A stretch of 64,000 nucleotides of DNA from Clostridiales bacterium DTU089 (GTDB lineage Bacteria; Bacillota; Clostridia; Oscillospirales; Acutalibacteraceae), in NCBI GenBank assembly GCA_001513045.1, contig LFSB01000012.1, positions 1 to 64,000 on the forward strand, in the 5' to 3' direction. The notes beneath the pieces are model-generated. The model saw only the letters and a program-made list of their open reading frames with translations. It searched no databases and had not been told where the DNA came from. Positions 8,120-16,909 of this stretch are shown here, one piece after another; positions within the stretch are counted from its first letter, which is position 1, and the number at the start of each line of letters is the position of its first letter. A program made the translations under genes and the position numbers.

Positions 8120-9751
8120 TCAGCCGTTAAGTCTGTCATACACCTTGACTCCGGCGGTTTTCAGATAGGCATAAGCCACCGCGTCAAGGATGGCAAAAAA
8201 CGCACAGCACACCGCCAAACCGGCATCAACGCTGAAATTGAATTTGGGGGAGCTGTAAAGCAACACTGAAATCACAATTGCCGCAGCGGCAAGTGCCATG
8301 CTGCCGAACATCGTAAGTATTACGGGTATGCTTTGTTTTATTACCAGCGTCTCGTTGAGCCACTCAAACTTAGGAAAATGCAAATTGAAAATGAAACCGA
8401 CAACCGCAACAAGTATCTGCATAAAAGCAGTGAAGACAACCGTGAGCACCGTCTGAAGCGGAGTTAGAGTAAAGGCAATTCCTCCGATTACCGACGCGAG
8501 CACCATAGGCGGAAGGCCGATGACGATATTGGTCATTATCTTTGCGTAAAAGACATCTCCGGCACTTACGGGAGATGTTTTCAATACCCAGAAATTTTTC
8601 CCCTCAAGTGACAGCGAGGGTGCGGATGTGCAGAGAGTTGATACGCAAAATGCGATTATTGCAATAGGGACAAACGGAAGATATGCCGAAACATCAGCTC
8701 CCGCAACCAGAGACTGCATAAGCTCCTCGCGTTTAAACAGCGCAAGAATAAAAATTGCCGGAGCCATTACAGCGCCGAGGCCGCTGTTGAGCATATACAT
8801 AGGCAGTGAGAAAAAGCGTGAAAGCTCTTTTTTCAGCAACGCCTTGCGCGGGGAAGTAACTTCCAGAGAGGTGCGCACATACACCTTTCTGTCCTGAGTC
8901 TTTGAGCTTGTGGAAATTTTTATAAAGCTCTTGGAGATTGCAAAATACATCAATGCAAACGGCACTATGCACCACAAAGCCAGCTCGCCGAGGCGGACTA
9001 TATCTCCGCTTGCACTTGAAACGCCGAAGGCATAGAGCGGAGGCATGTATTTTCCGATTGCCTCACCGATTTGCGTACCGTTTGTAATAAGTGTGGCAAT
9101 GTTGTTTTCCAGGCGCATAAAAAACCACATATATGCGCCGAAGAACACTATATACAGCACCATTGACGCCGCATTTTTCTTCTTGATTTTCGTACCTATG
9201 AGTGCAATCAGCCATGCAAACAGGCACTCGACGGCCATGCTGAGCAAGGGCATAAGCACAATACCGATAATGGAAAAAATGAGAGTTTTTGCCGAGAATC
9301 CCACCTTGACACCGAAGGTAAGCATAGCGGGCACAATCACCAGCATCGTATACATGAGGTTGACACACAACAGCATAAGCATACGGCTTGCAACGATATA
9401 TGACGACGGGATAGGCATGCTCAGCAGCAGCTCGTTGTCCTTCGCCTCAAAAAGCTGCTTCTGCGTCATGAAAACGCTGCCCACGACGCTGAGCAAAAAC
9501 GCAAACATTCCGGCAAAGGAAAAATACAGCCACGCATATTCGCTGTTACCGAACGCTGCGGCAAACTGTGAAAATATGCCGATAAACATTACGCCGAAGG
9601 TGCCGAGAATGTATACCGCAAGTATTCCGACAAGCACCTTCTTGCCGGGAGATTTTTTATTCCCGCCGCCCGTTTTCAGTCTGTTTGACGCGAACAGTGA
9701 GAACCACATTGATTGAAGTCTCGATATAAAAAGCGCTTTAAACATCTTCAT
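8120..9751 (-). CDS. ABC-2 type exporter permease
   Basis: A 543-residue polytopic membrane protein with about 12 hydrophobic segments arranged in two halves. It resembles the large permeases paired with single CcmA/YtrB-like ATPases in Firmicutes. The start (ATGAAGATG) overlaps the end of the ATPase gene by 14 bases and GGAG is 7 bases upstream, so the two are translationally coupled. The exported substrate cannot be read from sequence. Confidence 0.85.
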   Translation of the reverse strand: MKMFKALFISRLQSMWFSLFASNRLKTGGGNKKSPGKKVLVGILAVYILGTFGVMFIGIFSQFAAAFGNSEYAWLYFSFAGMFAFLLSVVGSVFMTQKQLFEAKDNELLLSMPIPSSYIVASRMLMLLCVNLMYTMLVIVPAMLTFGVKVGFSAKTLIFSIIGIVLMPLLSMAVECLFAWLIALIGTKIKKKNAASMVLYIVFFGAYMWFFMRLENNIATLITNGTQIGEAIGKYMPPLYAFGVSSASGDIVRLGELALWCIVPFALMYFAISKSFIKISTSSKTQDRKVYVRTSLEVTSPRKALLKKELSRFFSLPMYMLNSGLGAVMAPAIFILALFKREELMQSLVAGADVSAYLPFVPIAIIAFCVSTLCTSAPSLSLEGKNFWVLKTSPVSAGDVFYAKIMTNIVIGLPPMVLASVIGGIAFTLTPLQTVLTVVFTAFMQILVAVVGFIFNLHFPKFEWLNETLVIKQSIPVILTMFGSMALAAAAIVISVLLYSSPKFNFSVDAGLAVCCAFFAILDAVAYAYLKTAGVKVYDRLNG

Positions 9752-10451
9752 TCACCAGCTCCAAAAATACATCCTCGAGTGATTCGTCGCCCTTTACCTC
9801 ATCCATGCTGCCCGAAACTACAAGCTTGCCGCCGCGTATTATAGCGACCTTATCACAGAGCTTTTCGGCAACCTCAAGCACATGAGTTGAGAAAAATATT
9901 GCACTGCCCGCATCGCACAGCTCACGCATGAGCTGCTTGAGCGTATGTGCCGCCTGGGGGTCAAGCCCGACAAACGGCTCGTCAAGCAGCATCAGCTTGG
10001 GGGTATGAATAAGTGCGGATATGATTGCCAGCTTCTGCTTCATTCCGTGAGAATATGACGCAACAGGCTGTGCAAGGTCGGAGGTAAGCGAAAGCATGTC
10101 GGCATACTTTGCTATTCTTTCCTCGCGCTCCTTCTTGGGGATGGAAAATATGTCGGCGACAAAATTAAGATATTTTATGCCGGACATGAAATCATACAAA
10201 TCGGGGTTATCCGGGATGTAAGCGAGCTTCTTTTTGCATTCAAGCGGATTTTGCTTTACGGATACACCGTCAACAAGGATTTCGCCGCTGTCAAAGCCGA
10301 GAATTCCCGCCACACATTTTATGGTAGTAGTCTTTCCGGCACCGTTGTGACCGATAAAGGCATAGATTTCACCTGAGTTTATTGAAAGCGTCAGGTCATC
10401 GACCGCCTTTTTGTCACCGAAGGTTTTTGTGAGATTTTTAATTTCAAGCAT
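9738..10451 (-). CDS. ABC transporter ATP-binding protein
   Basis: A 237-residue ABC ATPase. It shows Walker A GHNGAGKTTT (about residues 34-43), a signature-like SHGMKQKLAI (about 133-142, SHGMK in place of LSGGQ), Walker B LMLLDEPFVGLD and an H-loop STHV. This is the CcmA-type class that works with the ABC-2 permease encoded just downstream. RBS AGAGGTG precedes the ATG. The promoter TTGACA-17-TAAAAT is 28 bases upstream. Confidence 0.93.
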   Translation of the reverse strand: MLEIKNLTKTFGDKKAVDDLTLSINSGEIYAFIGHNGAGKTTTIKCVAGILGFDSGEILVDGVSVKQNPLECKKKLAYIPDNPDLYDFMSGIKYLNFVADIFSIPKKEREERIAKYADMLSLTSDLAQPVASYSHGMKQKLAIISALIHTPKLMLLDEPFVGLDPQAAHTLKQLMRELCDAGSAIFFSTHVLEVAEKLCDKVAIIRGGKLVVSGSMDEVKGDESLEDVFLELVNEDV

Positions 10452-10478
10452 TTAATTTGCACCTCTCTTTGCAAACAG

Positions 10479-10507
10479 ATTTTACTATTATTTGAAGACT
10501 CTGTCAA
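10479..10507 (-). promoter_or_regulatory. sigma-A promoter of the ABC exporter operon
   Basis: On the leftward strand TTGACA (10507-10502), a 17-base spacer and TAAAAT (10484-10479) precede the ATPase gene. Confidence 0.75.
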
Positions 10508-10557
10508 GGAAAACGCCGAGGTCAGTTGAACTCCGCGCAGGGTAATTGACGATTTTT

Positions 10558-11787
10558 TTACAATTTTCCTTCCGCACACCTCAGCCGGTAGGCTCCGGGG
10601 GTGGTTCCGGTGACATTTTTGAACACCTTGTTGAAATGACTCTGGTCGGAATATCCGAAACGCAGCCAGACCTCTGACGGCGGCACGTCACTCTCGGCTA
10701 TAAGTCTGCACGCCTCCGAAATTTTCAGCTCGTGAATGTAAGAGTTGACGGTCCTCCCGGTGTCCTGCCTGAATTTCCTGCATATATGCGGCACGGAAAA
10801 ATTCACCCCCGAGCTTAAATCCGAAAGGCTTATGCTCTCGGTTATATGCGCACGGATATATTTCTTCACCGCAGAGGTAAGCTCTGAGGTGCTTTCACCG
10901 TCAAGCCGTCCTATTCTTCCCGTAAGGTCGTACAAAAGCTTGATAAAAAGCGAAAGCAACTCATCTATCGCGGTTTGCGCCTCGGCGTAATTCGTGTAAT
11001 ATTCACTCAGCGCAAAGCAGAGCCTGCGGTCAAGCCCCGCAACGTTTGCCTCACGGCACATCAGCGCCGCAAAGGCGGTAAACGTGTTTTTCGCCGTGCG
11101 TATCGGGCTGTCGCCCCTGTATCCGAAGTTCCACTCGGCAACATCCTTGAGCACCGCGGAGACTCGCGCACGCACGCCGGAATGCACAGCCGAAATTATA
11201 TCTCCGAGCAAATCAAAGGGTATCGGCTCGGCGTATTCACCCGCCCAAAGCGCCTCTCCGCTGTCCGCCTTGTCCGGCAGAGGAATGACACGCCCCGATG
11301 CCGTAAGCGCTTCAAAATCCGGCTCCGTACCGTTGAGCATACATCCGAGAAGCAGTGCCTGATTGGCAAACGCCCTGTAATCAGTCACCGGTGAGCGGGC
11401 ATAAAATTCCAGAATATCCTTTTTTGCCGCCGAAAATCCGCCGTATGATGAGAGCAGTGCGTCTATTCCCTTCTCATCGGGCGGGGCGTAAAACGAAGGT
11501 CCCGCCACAATGCGCTGCGAATTTCCGCAAGCTATACAGAAATAGCTCCCGAAATACGGCGTACACAAAAACTCCGGCAGCTCTCCGCACTCTCTCGACA
11601 ACAGCTCATCAAAGATTCCCGACAGCTTTGAGGGCAGGGCGCCGCCCATTTCCGTATTATAAATGCAGAAGGACAGCGTTGAATCCGCACCAAAGGCGTA
11701 CATGCTCAGACCCGTGGCGGAGCAAAAGCTCAGGCAGCTGTTAAATCTGCTTATAATTTCAGCTGAATTGTTGAATATTTTATACAA
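10558..11787 (-). CDS. AraC family transcriptional regulator
   Basis: A protein of about 409 residues. A long N-terminal region of unknown fold (about 1-300) precedes a C-terminal AraC DNA-binding domain with two helix-turn-helix units, ending in the family signature WLRFGYSDQSHFNKVFK near the C-terminus. I prefer the TTG at 11787 because AAGGTG lies 6 bases upstream; an ATG at 11793 is only 2 bases from it. A 429-residue reading from 11847 would start upstream of its own promoter. The gene is divergent from the 104-residue orphan gene, a possible target. Confidence 0.85.
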   Translation of the reverse strand: MYKIFNNSAEIISRFNSCLSFCSATGLSMYAFGADSTLSFCIYNTEMGGALPSKLSGIFDELLSRECGELPEFLCTPYFGSYFCIACGNSQRIVAGPSFYAPPDEKGIDALLSSYGGFSAAKKDILEFYARSPVTDYRAFANQALLLGCMLNGTEPDFEALTASGRVIPLPDKADSGEALWAGEYAEPIPFDLLGDIISAVHSGVRARVSAVLKDVAEWNFGYRGDSPIRTAKNTFTAFAALMCREANVAGLDRRLCFALSEYYTNYAEAQTAIDELLSLFIKLLYDLTGRIGRLDGESTSELTSAVKKYIRAHITESISLSDLSSGVNFSVPHICRKFRQDTGRTVNSYIHELKISEACRLIAESDVPPSEVWLRFGYSDQSHFNKVFKNVTGTTPGAYRLRCAEGKL

Positions 11788-11805
11788 AATCATCACCTTG
11801 CTAAT

Positions 11806-11833
11806 ATTATACAAAAAAGTCAAGATAATACAA
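11806..11833 (-). promoter_or_regulatory. putative promoter of the AraC gene
   Basis: On the leftward strand TTGTAT (11833-11828), a 16-base spacer and a perfect TATAAT (11811-11806) lie about 20 bases before the start. Confidence 0.5.
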
Positions 11834-11863
11834 TACTTAAACAGCAAATAGATGTTAAATTCA

Positions 11864-11889
11864 TATTGTCACTTGTTACAGTGACAATA
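11864..11889. promoter_or_regulatory. inverted repeat, putative operator
   Basis: TATTGTCAC and GTGACAATA form 9-bp perfect arms around 8 bases. The site lies between the divergent AraC gene and the 104-residue gene, just before the latter's ribosome site. It could be a repressor operator or an mRNA hairpin. Confidence 0.5.
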
Positions 11890-11910
11890 AATTTACGGAG
11901 GATACTTATT

Positions 11911-12225
11911 ATGGTAGGCATAGGCAGCTGGTTTGCAAAGATTGACACAATGTTTTTCAAGGGTGACGTAACCATCAAGGTAAGCGACGTCAACGGACAG
12001 TACAAATTTGAGCTTGAGCTCCCCTCCGATGTTGATATCCCGGATTTTGAAATTTATGATATCACCGAGGACGGCGACACCCTCAATGCAAAGGCAAGCG
12101 TTTCTCTTCTTCCCGGCAAAGAGGTTGATATCTCCATCACCTTCGAGGGCGACACCGCTAACGGTTTCCTTAAAATCCCCTATCTCGGAAAAATCAAAAT
12201 CAAGGACGCGAAGAAAATCGCATAA
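11911..12225 (+). CDS. small acidic protein of unknown function
   Basis: I do not recognise the family. The product is 104 residues, soluble, and rich in alternating beta-strand patterns (VTIKVSDVNGQYKFELELP and so on). It has about 20 acidic residues, no cysteine and no signal peptide. GGAGG lies 9 bases before the ATG and a strong terminator follows, so it is a well-expressed single gene. The palindrome at 11864-11889 and the divergent AraC regulator suggest regulated expression. Confidence 0.75.
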   Translation: MVGIGSWFAKIDTMFFKGDVTIKVSDVNGQYKFELELPSDVDIPDFEIYDITEDGDTLNAKASVSLLPGKEVDISITFEGDTANGFLKIPYLGKIKIKDAKKIA

Positions 12226-12246
12226 CACACAGTACTTAACAGAAGC

Positions 12247-12280
12247 AGCCGGCGGAAATTTCCGCCGGCTGTGCTTTTAT
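12247..12280 (+). terminator. intrinsic terminator of the small acidic protein gene
   Basis: A 12-bp self-complementary stem AGCCGGCGGAAA/TTTCCGCCGGCT is followed by GTGCTTTTATTT. It lies 21 bases past the stop. Confidence 0.8.
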
Positions 12281-12370
12281 TTGTGGGGCTTTTTAATTTT
12301 ATTGCAATGACAAATGATATTAAATTTTGCCTTGTTTTAAGGGATTTATTAAAGCGAAATCTTGATGTCT

Positions 12371-13294
12371 TTAAATATATTTTTTAAATGCTTTTTTCAT
12401 TTTCAAAGTGATATCCATAATCCATTGGAACTGTTCCTCCCAGTTTTCCTCATTCGATAAATCTGCCGATTTTTCAATAATAATGCGGCTTGCTTTCTTT
12501 TCCGGAAGTTCACGCCAGTCAAGTTCAAATCCGCACTCTGCTTCAATTGAATCTTTATGTTGATATAAATTTTCAAACAATTTCTTGTCTTCATTTATAT
12601 ACAGCTCTACGTCTAAAGCGTTTTTCTTGCGAATCTGCAAAATGTTCAAATGGCATGCAGATGAACCTATACTCAACTCCATCCAATGGTCTGTCGACGC
12701 CTTTCTTTGATTAAAATTTTTCGTGTATTCTTGTTTCTTAAAAGCGTAATTATTAAAAGCAACCCAAAACTCGTAGCGAAGCTGTTGAATAGGACTTGAT
12801 GCCGTGGTTTTCTTTATTTCTTTTACCCAATCATTGGGCTTCTCAATGACTTCAAATTTCACAGCCGGTTCTGAATCCCCTATTTTATACAACTTGATTT
12901 CGCAAAGGAAAAAGCCTATTTTGTCGTCCGTGTGATTATTTAACCATTCGATTGCGGATTTATGTTCTTCACGAGCCTTTTTCACTACCCATATAATTAT
13001 ATCGGCTGATTTTCCTGAAGCATATGTTATCAATTTTCCCAAATGATCATGATTTGTATCTTCCAGTTGATTCTCAATAATTATTTTTCGATCCGTTCCG
13101 ATTTCTGATGCATATATATCAACACTGAAATCTCCCACCGGCGATTCTGTTTCATCAACAATTATATCAAGTCCCACTGCATCTGATAATATTGCTAAAT
13201 TATCATCTTCCGCTAACCAAGGGGTAAAATCCAATGCTTCATGCTTCCATATTTTTCTTAAATCTTTTACTTCTTCAAGCTTACCCAAATTCAT
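12371..13294 (-). CDS. DUF4268-type, PD-(D/E)XK nuclease-like protein
   Basis: A 307-residue protein. The N-terminal half contains a nuclease-like strand pattern: DFSVDIYASE, then KIIIENQLEDTNHDHLGKLI (D, then E-x-Q). This is typical of DUF4268/DUF91-type endonuclease folds often found near restriction or defence genes. The C-terminal half fits DUF4268 (W-rich, ending in ITLKMKKAFKKYI). The ATG at 13294 has AAGGCGG about 10 bases upstream. The gene is visibly AT-richer than its neighbours and stands alone, which suggests horizontal acquisition. Catalysis and partner are unknown. Confidence 0.75.
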   Translation of the reverse strand: MNLGKLEEVKDLRKIWKHEALDFTPWLAEDDNLAILSDAVGLDIIVDETESPVGDFSVDIYASEIGTDRKIIIENQLEDTNHDHLGKLITYASGKSADIIIWVVKKAREEHKSAIEWLNNHTDDKIGFFLCEIKLYKIGDSEPAVKFEVIEKPNDWVKEIKKTTASSPIQQLRYEFWVAFNNYAFKKQEYTKNFNQRKASTDHWMELSIGSSACHLNILQIRKKNALDVELYINEDKKLFENLYQHKDSIEAECGFELDWRELPEKKASRIIIEKSADLSNEENWEEQFQWIMDITLKMKKAFKKYI

Positions 13295-13423
13295 TATACA
13301 TTCCGCCTTCCTTTTTTGTTTCATAACTTGAACCGTTGCTTTTTTCTCGTCTGCCTGCAAAATTTTTGTGGACAAACGGTGGACAAAACATCAGATTTTG
13401 CACTCAAAATGCAAGCAAAGTCT

Positions 13424-14575
13424 TTATTTATCAAGGGTTAACAGGCACACGGTTTCGATATGCTTTGTGTGAGGGAACATATCCACGGGCTGAATTTTTT
13501 TCACACGATATTTGCTGTGTCCGGTAAGGAAATACAGGTCACGCGCAAGCGTTTCGGGGTTGCAGGAGATATAAACCACCCTGTCCGGTGACAGCTTTAT
13601 CAACGATGAAAGGAATTTCTGTGTGCTGCCCGCCCTCGGCGGATCCATGAAGACAACATCGGTGTGCTCGGTGCCTGCCGCCTCCTGCATAAAATCTCCG
13701 GCATCCGCGCAGATAAAGCGTATATTGTCCGCGCCGTTGAGCGCTGCATTTTCTCTTGCGTCATTTACCGCGTCCCGGTTAAGCTCAACTCCGAGCACCG
13801 ACCCGGCTTTTTTTGAAGCGATAAGACCTATTGTGCCGATTCCGCAGTAGGCATCTATAACCATCTGTGTGCCGTCAAGGCGGGCAAGCTCCATCGCCTT
13901 GTCATACAGCACCTTTGTCTGGACGGGATTTATCTGATAAAACGAGCGGGGCGATATGCGAAAGCGGCATCCGCACAGCTCGTCCTCAATGTAACCTCTT
14001 CCGTAAAGCACACTCTCGCGTTCACCGAGCACAAGGTTAGTGTCCGCGGGATTGACGTTGAAAACAATTGTGGTTATTTCGGGGTGCTTTTTAAGCAACG
14101 CCTTTACAAAGTTGTTTTTTGAGGCAAAAATATTCACGGCACCTACAATTACAACCATAATTTCACCCGTTGCAAAGCCGCGCTTGACAAGCACGTGACG
14201 CAAAAAGCCCGTGCGCCTGTCCTCATCATAAGGGTACATTCTGAAGCCCGGAAGCATATTGCGGATGCTTACAATTATCTCGTCCGCCTTTTTGTCCTCA
14301 ATCATACAATTGTCAACACGCACGATGTTGTGCGTGCCCGATTGATAAACTCCCGATATTATCATTCCCGAGCGTGTTCTGCCGAACGCCGCCTGAACCT
14401 TGTTTCGGTAGTGCTCAGGGCAGTCCATACCGATTATCGGCTCTACCCTGCAATATTTCGAGAGATACTTTACCGCCACCGACTGCTTATAGCGCAGCTG
14501 ACGTGTGTAATCCATATTCTGAAGCTGACAGCCTCCGCATTTTTTCGATACGGGGCATGCCGATAAATTAGCCAT
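13424..14575 (-). CDS. rlmD: 23S rRNA (uracil-5-)-methyltransferase, RlmD/TrmA family
   Basis: A 383-residue RNA m5U methyltransferase. N-terminal cysteines CPVSKKCGGC (about residues 7-16) and a later Cys fit the 4Fe-4S site of RumA-type enzymes. SAM motif IDAYCGIGTIGL, motif IV FMDPPRAG and the nucleophile loop VYISCNPETLARDL are all intact. It starts directly at the Fe-S region and lacks the N-terminal TRAM domain of longer homologues; it may represent a short clostridial form. Whether it modifies U747, U1939 or both cannot be told. Confidence 0.88.
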   Translation of the reverse strand: MANLSACPVSKKCGGCQLQNMDYTRQLRYKQSVAVKYLSKYCRVEPIIGMDCPEHYRNKVQAAFGRTRSGMIISGVYQSGTHNIVRVDNCMIEDKKADEIIVSIRNMLPGFRMYPYDEDRRTGFLRHVLVKRGFATGEIMVVIVGAVNIFASKNNFVKALLKKHPEITTIVFNVNPADTNLVLGERESVLYGRGYIEDELCGCRFRISPRSFYQINPVQTKVLYDKAMELARLDGTQMVIDAYCGIGTIGLIASKKAGSVLGVELNRDAVNDARENAALNGADNIRFICADAGDFMQEAAGTEHTDVVFMDPPRAGSTQKFLSSLIKLSPDRVVYISCNPETLARDLYFLTGHSKYRVKKIQPVDMFPHTKHIETVCLLTLDK

Positions 14576-14622
14576 ATTCCGCCGTGCCTTTCCAGACTGA
14601 GCATCACAAGAGCATCAGATGC

Positions 14623-15627
14623 TTAGTGTATATTTGTTGTAAGCTTTATTTCGCCGTCATCCGTGAATGAGGCAATTATTCCGTCACAGTCAACGGTTGC
14701 GTATACCGGAGCGTGTGCAACCATGGTTATGTTCCATTTTATGTTCGGATATATTTTGCCGAGCTGATTGGTTACTATGCACAGCTCCGGCTTCAGCGCA
14801 CGCAAAAAGCGCTGTGAGCACGAGCCGAAATATCCGTGATGTCCGATTTTCAGAAGCTCCACATCACCTATCAGCGGCGCTAAATCCTTCTCAAGTCCGG
14901 TGGTCTGTGTGATATCCGCCGCCAGAAATGCGGACTTGCCGTTCTTCGTAACCTTGACTCCGACGCTTGCCGCGTTTTCGCCCTCGCCTGCCTTGTCCGG
15001 AGAGGTAACGGTATTGAAAAACTGTATCTCAAAATCGCCTAAAGTAAATTGTTCGGTCGGCAGCTCACTTATTCTCTGAATATTTCTGTCTGCAAGTGCG
15101 GCAATAACCTCGTCATATGTTACGTCGTTTGCCCATTTTCCGCTCTCATAGCCTTTGACAAGCCAAGGGGTATACTCTTTAAAATACGCCTTTTCGATGA
15201 TTATGTCGTCATCTCTTATGATGCTCTCAAACGCTCCTATATGGTCGTAATGGCAATGTGTGCCGAGGATAAAATCCAGATGCACCTTGCCGTCCGATGC
15301 GGTTGCAACCTTCTTCAAGTATGCCCTGACCTCGTCCTCAAAGCCCTCATACTCCATAGCGCGGCGCGGATTATTGTCACCCTCGCCTGAATCCACAAGA
15401 GCGAAATGCCCGTTGCTCTCTATGAGTATTGCATCGGAATTTGCGGTATTGAGGAAATGTATACGGTCATCGCCGTAGTTATACGTGAAGCTCTCATACG
15501 GCAGGTCATAGCGCTTCTGATAGATATTGCAAAGCACAACTGTGAGAATATCGAGCACAAACACCGAAATCATTATGCCGACAATTATCCATGTTGCCGT
15601 TTTTTTTACTGCCCTGTTCTTATTCAT
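14623..15627 (-). CDS. membrane-anchored metallo-beta-lactamase fold hydrolase (ComEC-like)
   Basis: A 334-residue protein. One N-terminal membrane helix (about residues 10-32) anchors an extracytoplasmic metallo-beta-lactamase domain. It resembles the ComEC C-terminal hydrolase domain: SDAILIE, VDSGEG, the zinc motif THCHYDHIG, and IGHHGYFGSCS. The ComEC channel domain is absent. The start is the ATG at 15627 with GGAGA 6 bases upstream. Such proteins are often linked to extracellular nucleic acid or phosphodiester hydrolysis; the substrate here is unknown. Confidence 0.85.
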   Translation of the reverse strand: MNKNRAVKKTATWIIVGIMISVFVLDILTVVLCNIYQKRYDLPYESFTYNYGDDRIHFLNTANSDAILIESNGHFALVDSGEGDNNPRRAMEYEGFEDEVRAYLKKVATASDGKVHLDFILGTHCHYDHIGAFESIIRDDDIIIEKAYFKEYTPWLVKGYESGKWANDVTYDEVIAALADRNIQRISELPTEQFTLGDFEIQFFNTVTSPDKAGEGENAASVGVKVTKNGKSAFLAADITQTTGLEKDLAPLIGDVELLKIGHHGYFGSCSQRFLRALKPELCIVTNQLGKIYPNIKWNITMVAHAPVYATVDCDGIIASFTDDGEIKLTTNIH

Positions 15628-15657
15628 ACTTCTCTCCGTCTTTTTCAATGTCTATTC

Positions 15658-15686
15658 ATTTTAACACGCCGAAGCGGTTTTGTACA
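15658..15686 (-). promoter_or_regulatory. putative promoter of the metallo-hydrolase gene
   Basis: On the leftward strand TGTACA (15686-15681), a 17-base spacer and TAAAAT (15663-15658) lie 30 bases before the start. The -35 is a 4/6 match. Confidence 0.45.
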
Positions 15687-15718
15687 TACCGCAGACCGCG
15701 CTTTTTTACACAAAGCCC

Positions 15719-15747
15719 TTGTGTTTTTGTCTGTAATAGGATAAAAT
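15719..15747 (+). promoter_or_regulatory. putative promoter of the SulP-like transporter gene
   Basis: TTGTGT (15719-15724), a 17-base spacer and TAAAAT (15742-15747) precede the transporter start. The -35 overlaps a small ACACAA/TTGTGT hairpin. Confidence 0.45.
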
Positions 15748-15779
15748 ATCTTCTGTTCTGAATGAAAAGAGGAAAACCA

Positions 15780-16892
15780 TTGAATAAAGACTCTTCAAAA
15801 AATAATCTGCTTTTCTGCGCGCGTGAGGGCTTTTCCGCCTTTGCGTTTTTCATGCCGTTTGCGCTGAGCATGGGTATATGCTCCGCCTTCGGGATGTGGG
15901 GCTTTTTTGCCTGCGCGGTGCTGCTTTGCATCATTTCCCGCAAGCCGCCCGAGGCTCTTCCGCCCTGCTCGTATGCGGCATTTTTGTGCATGCTGTGTAT
16001 CGGAAAGCTTTTTTCACATGAGGCAATGCCGACGCTGATGTTCCTTGCCGGAGTTATCATGCTTCCGCTTGTCTTTATAATGAACAGGCTCAAAAAACCG
16101 CTGACTCTCCCGAACGGAATTTCGGGCGGACTCTCACTCGGCATAGCGCTGCTTACGACCGTGCTTCTTACAAACGATTATTTCGGAATCGGCGCAAACG
16201 GCGTAACCGCAATTGACATGCTGCGCTCCTACCGCTCGTTCGGCTTCCACGCCAACTGGAGGGGTGTGCTTTTCGGCACAATAGTTATGGTTATAATGAT
16301 AACCTTTCCGCGCAAATTCAAGAGGCTGAAAAATTATCTGCCCGCACCTTTTGTCGCGCTGGCTGTAACACTTGTGCTTAACCTGTTTTTAAATCCGGAC
16401 GCTGCCGGCACCGCAGTAAACGAGGCGGGGGCGTTTTACGGTCCGCACACGGTATTTGTGCTTCCGTTTTTCGGCATGAAGCCTGATGAAATTCCCTCGC
16501 TGCTGTTGCCCGCCGCGGCTCTTGCGCTGCTTTTCTCAGGCTGTATATGCATCGGTGACAGCCGCGAAAAGGCTCCGCTTTACGGCGCATACACCGGCTC
16601 GCTGCTCGGTCTGTCATTGATAGGCGGCGCACCCATGCTCGTGCCGTGCGAGATAAAATCAAAGGAAGAGCGTTCGGGCAAGGTGATATTTTTCTCCTGT
16701 CTGTTATTTTTCATTACACTTATTCTGAGCAATATATTGTTTGCCCGTCTTCCGGTTGCCTCTGCGGCTGTTGTGCTTATTGTCGGAGCATGGCAGAGCG
16801 TATCCTGGGGAAAAATAAAGAGAGCATTCACCGGCGGTGTGCTCTCGATAATTCTTTTTGTGATTTCATTTTTCTCTGTTCTGCTTGTGTAA
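15780..16892 (+). CDS. SulP/SLC26-like membrane transporter without STAS domain
   Basis: A 370-residue, very hydrophobic protein with about 10-12 membrane segments. Its architecture recalls SulP anion permeases (PLTLPNGISGGLSLGIALL; a late IGGAPMLVPCEIKSKEERSG loop like the SulP 'GxxxRSxxNxxAGxRT' region). It ends right after the last helix, so the usual STAS domain is missing. The start is probably TTG at 15780 with AGAGGA 6 bases upstream; an ATG at 15762 lacks a ribosome site. The family assignment is tentative; an NCS2-like or SLC4-like carrier is possible. Confidence 0.65.
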   Translation: MNKDSSKNNLLFCAREGFSAFAFFMPFALSMGICSAFGMWGFFACAVLLCIISRKPPEALPPCSYAAFLCMLCIGKLFSHEAMPTLMFLAGVIMLPLVFIMNRLKKPLTLPNGISGGLSLGIALLTTVLLTNDYFGIGANGVTAIDMLRSYRSFGFHANWRGVLFGTIVMVIMITFPRKFKRLKNYLPAPFVALAVTLVLNLFLNPDAAGTAVNEAGAFYGPHTVFVLPFFGMKPDEIPSLLLPAAALALLFSGCICIGDSREKAPLYGAYTGSLLGLSLIGGAPMLVPCEIKSKEERSGKVIFFSCLLFFITLILSNILFARLPVASAAVVLIVGAWQSVSWGKIKRAFTGGVLSIILFVISFFSVLLV

Positions 16893-16909
16893 AGGAATCC
16901 GGCAAGAAG

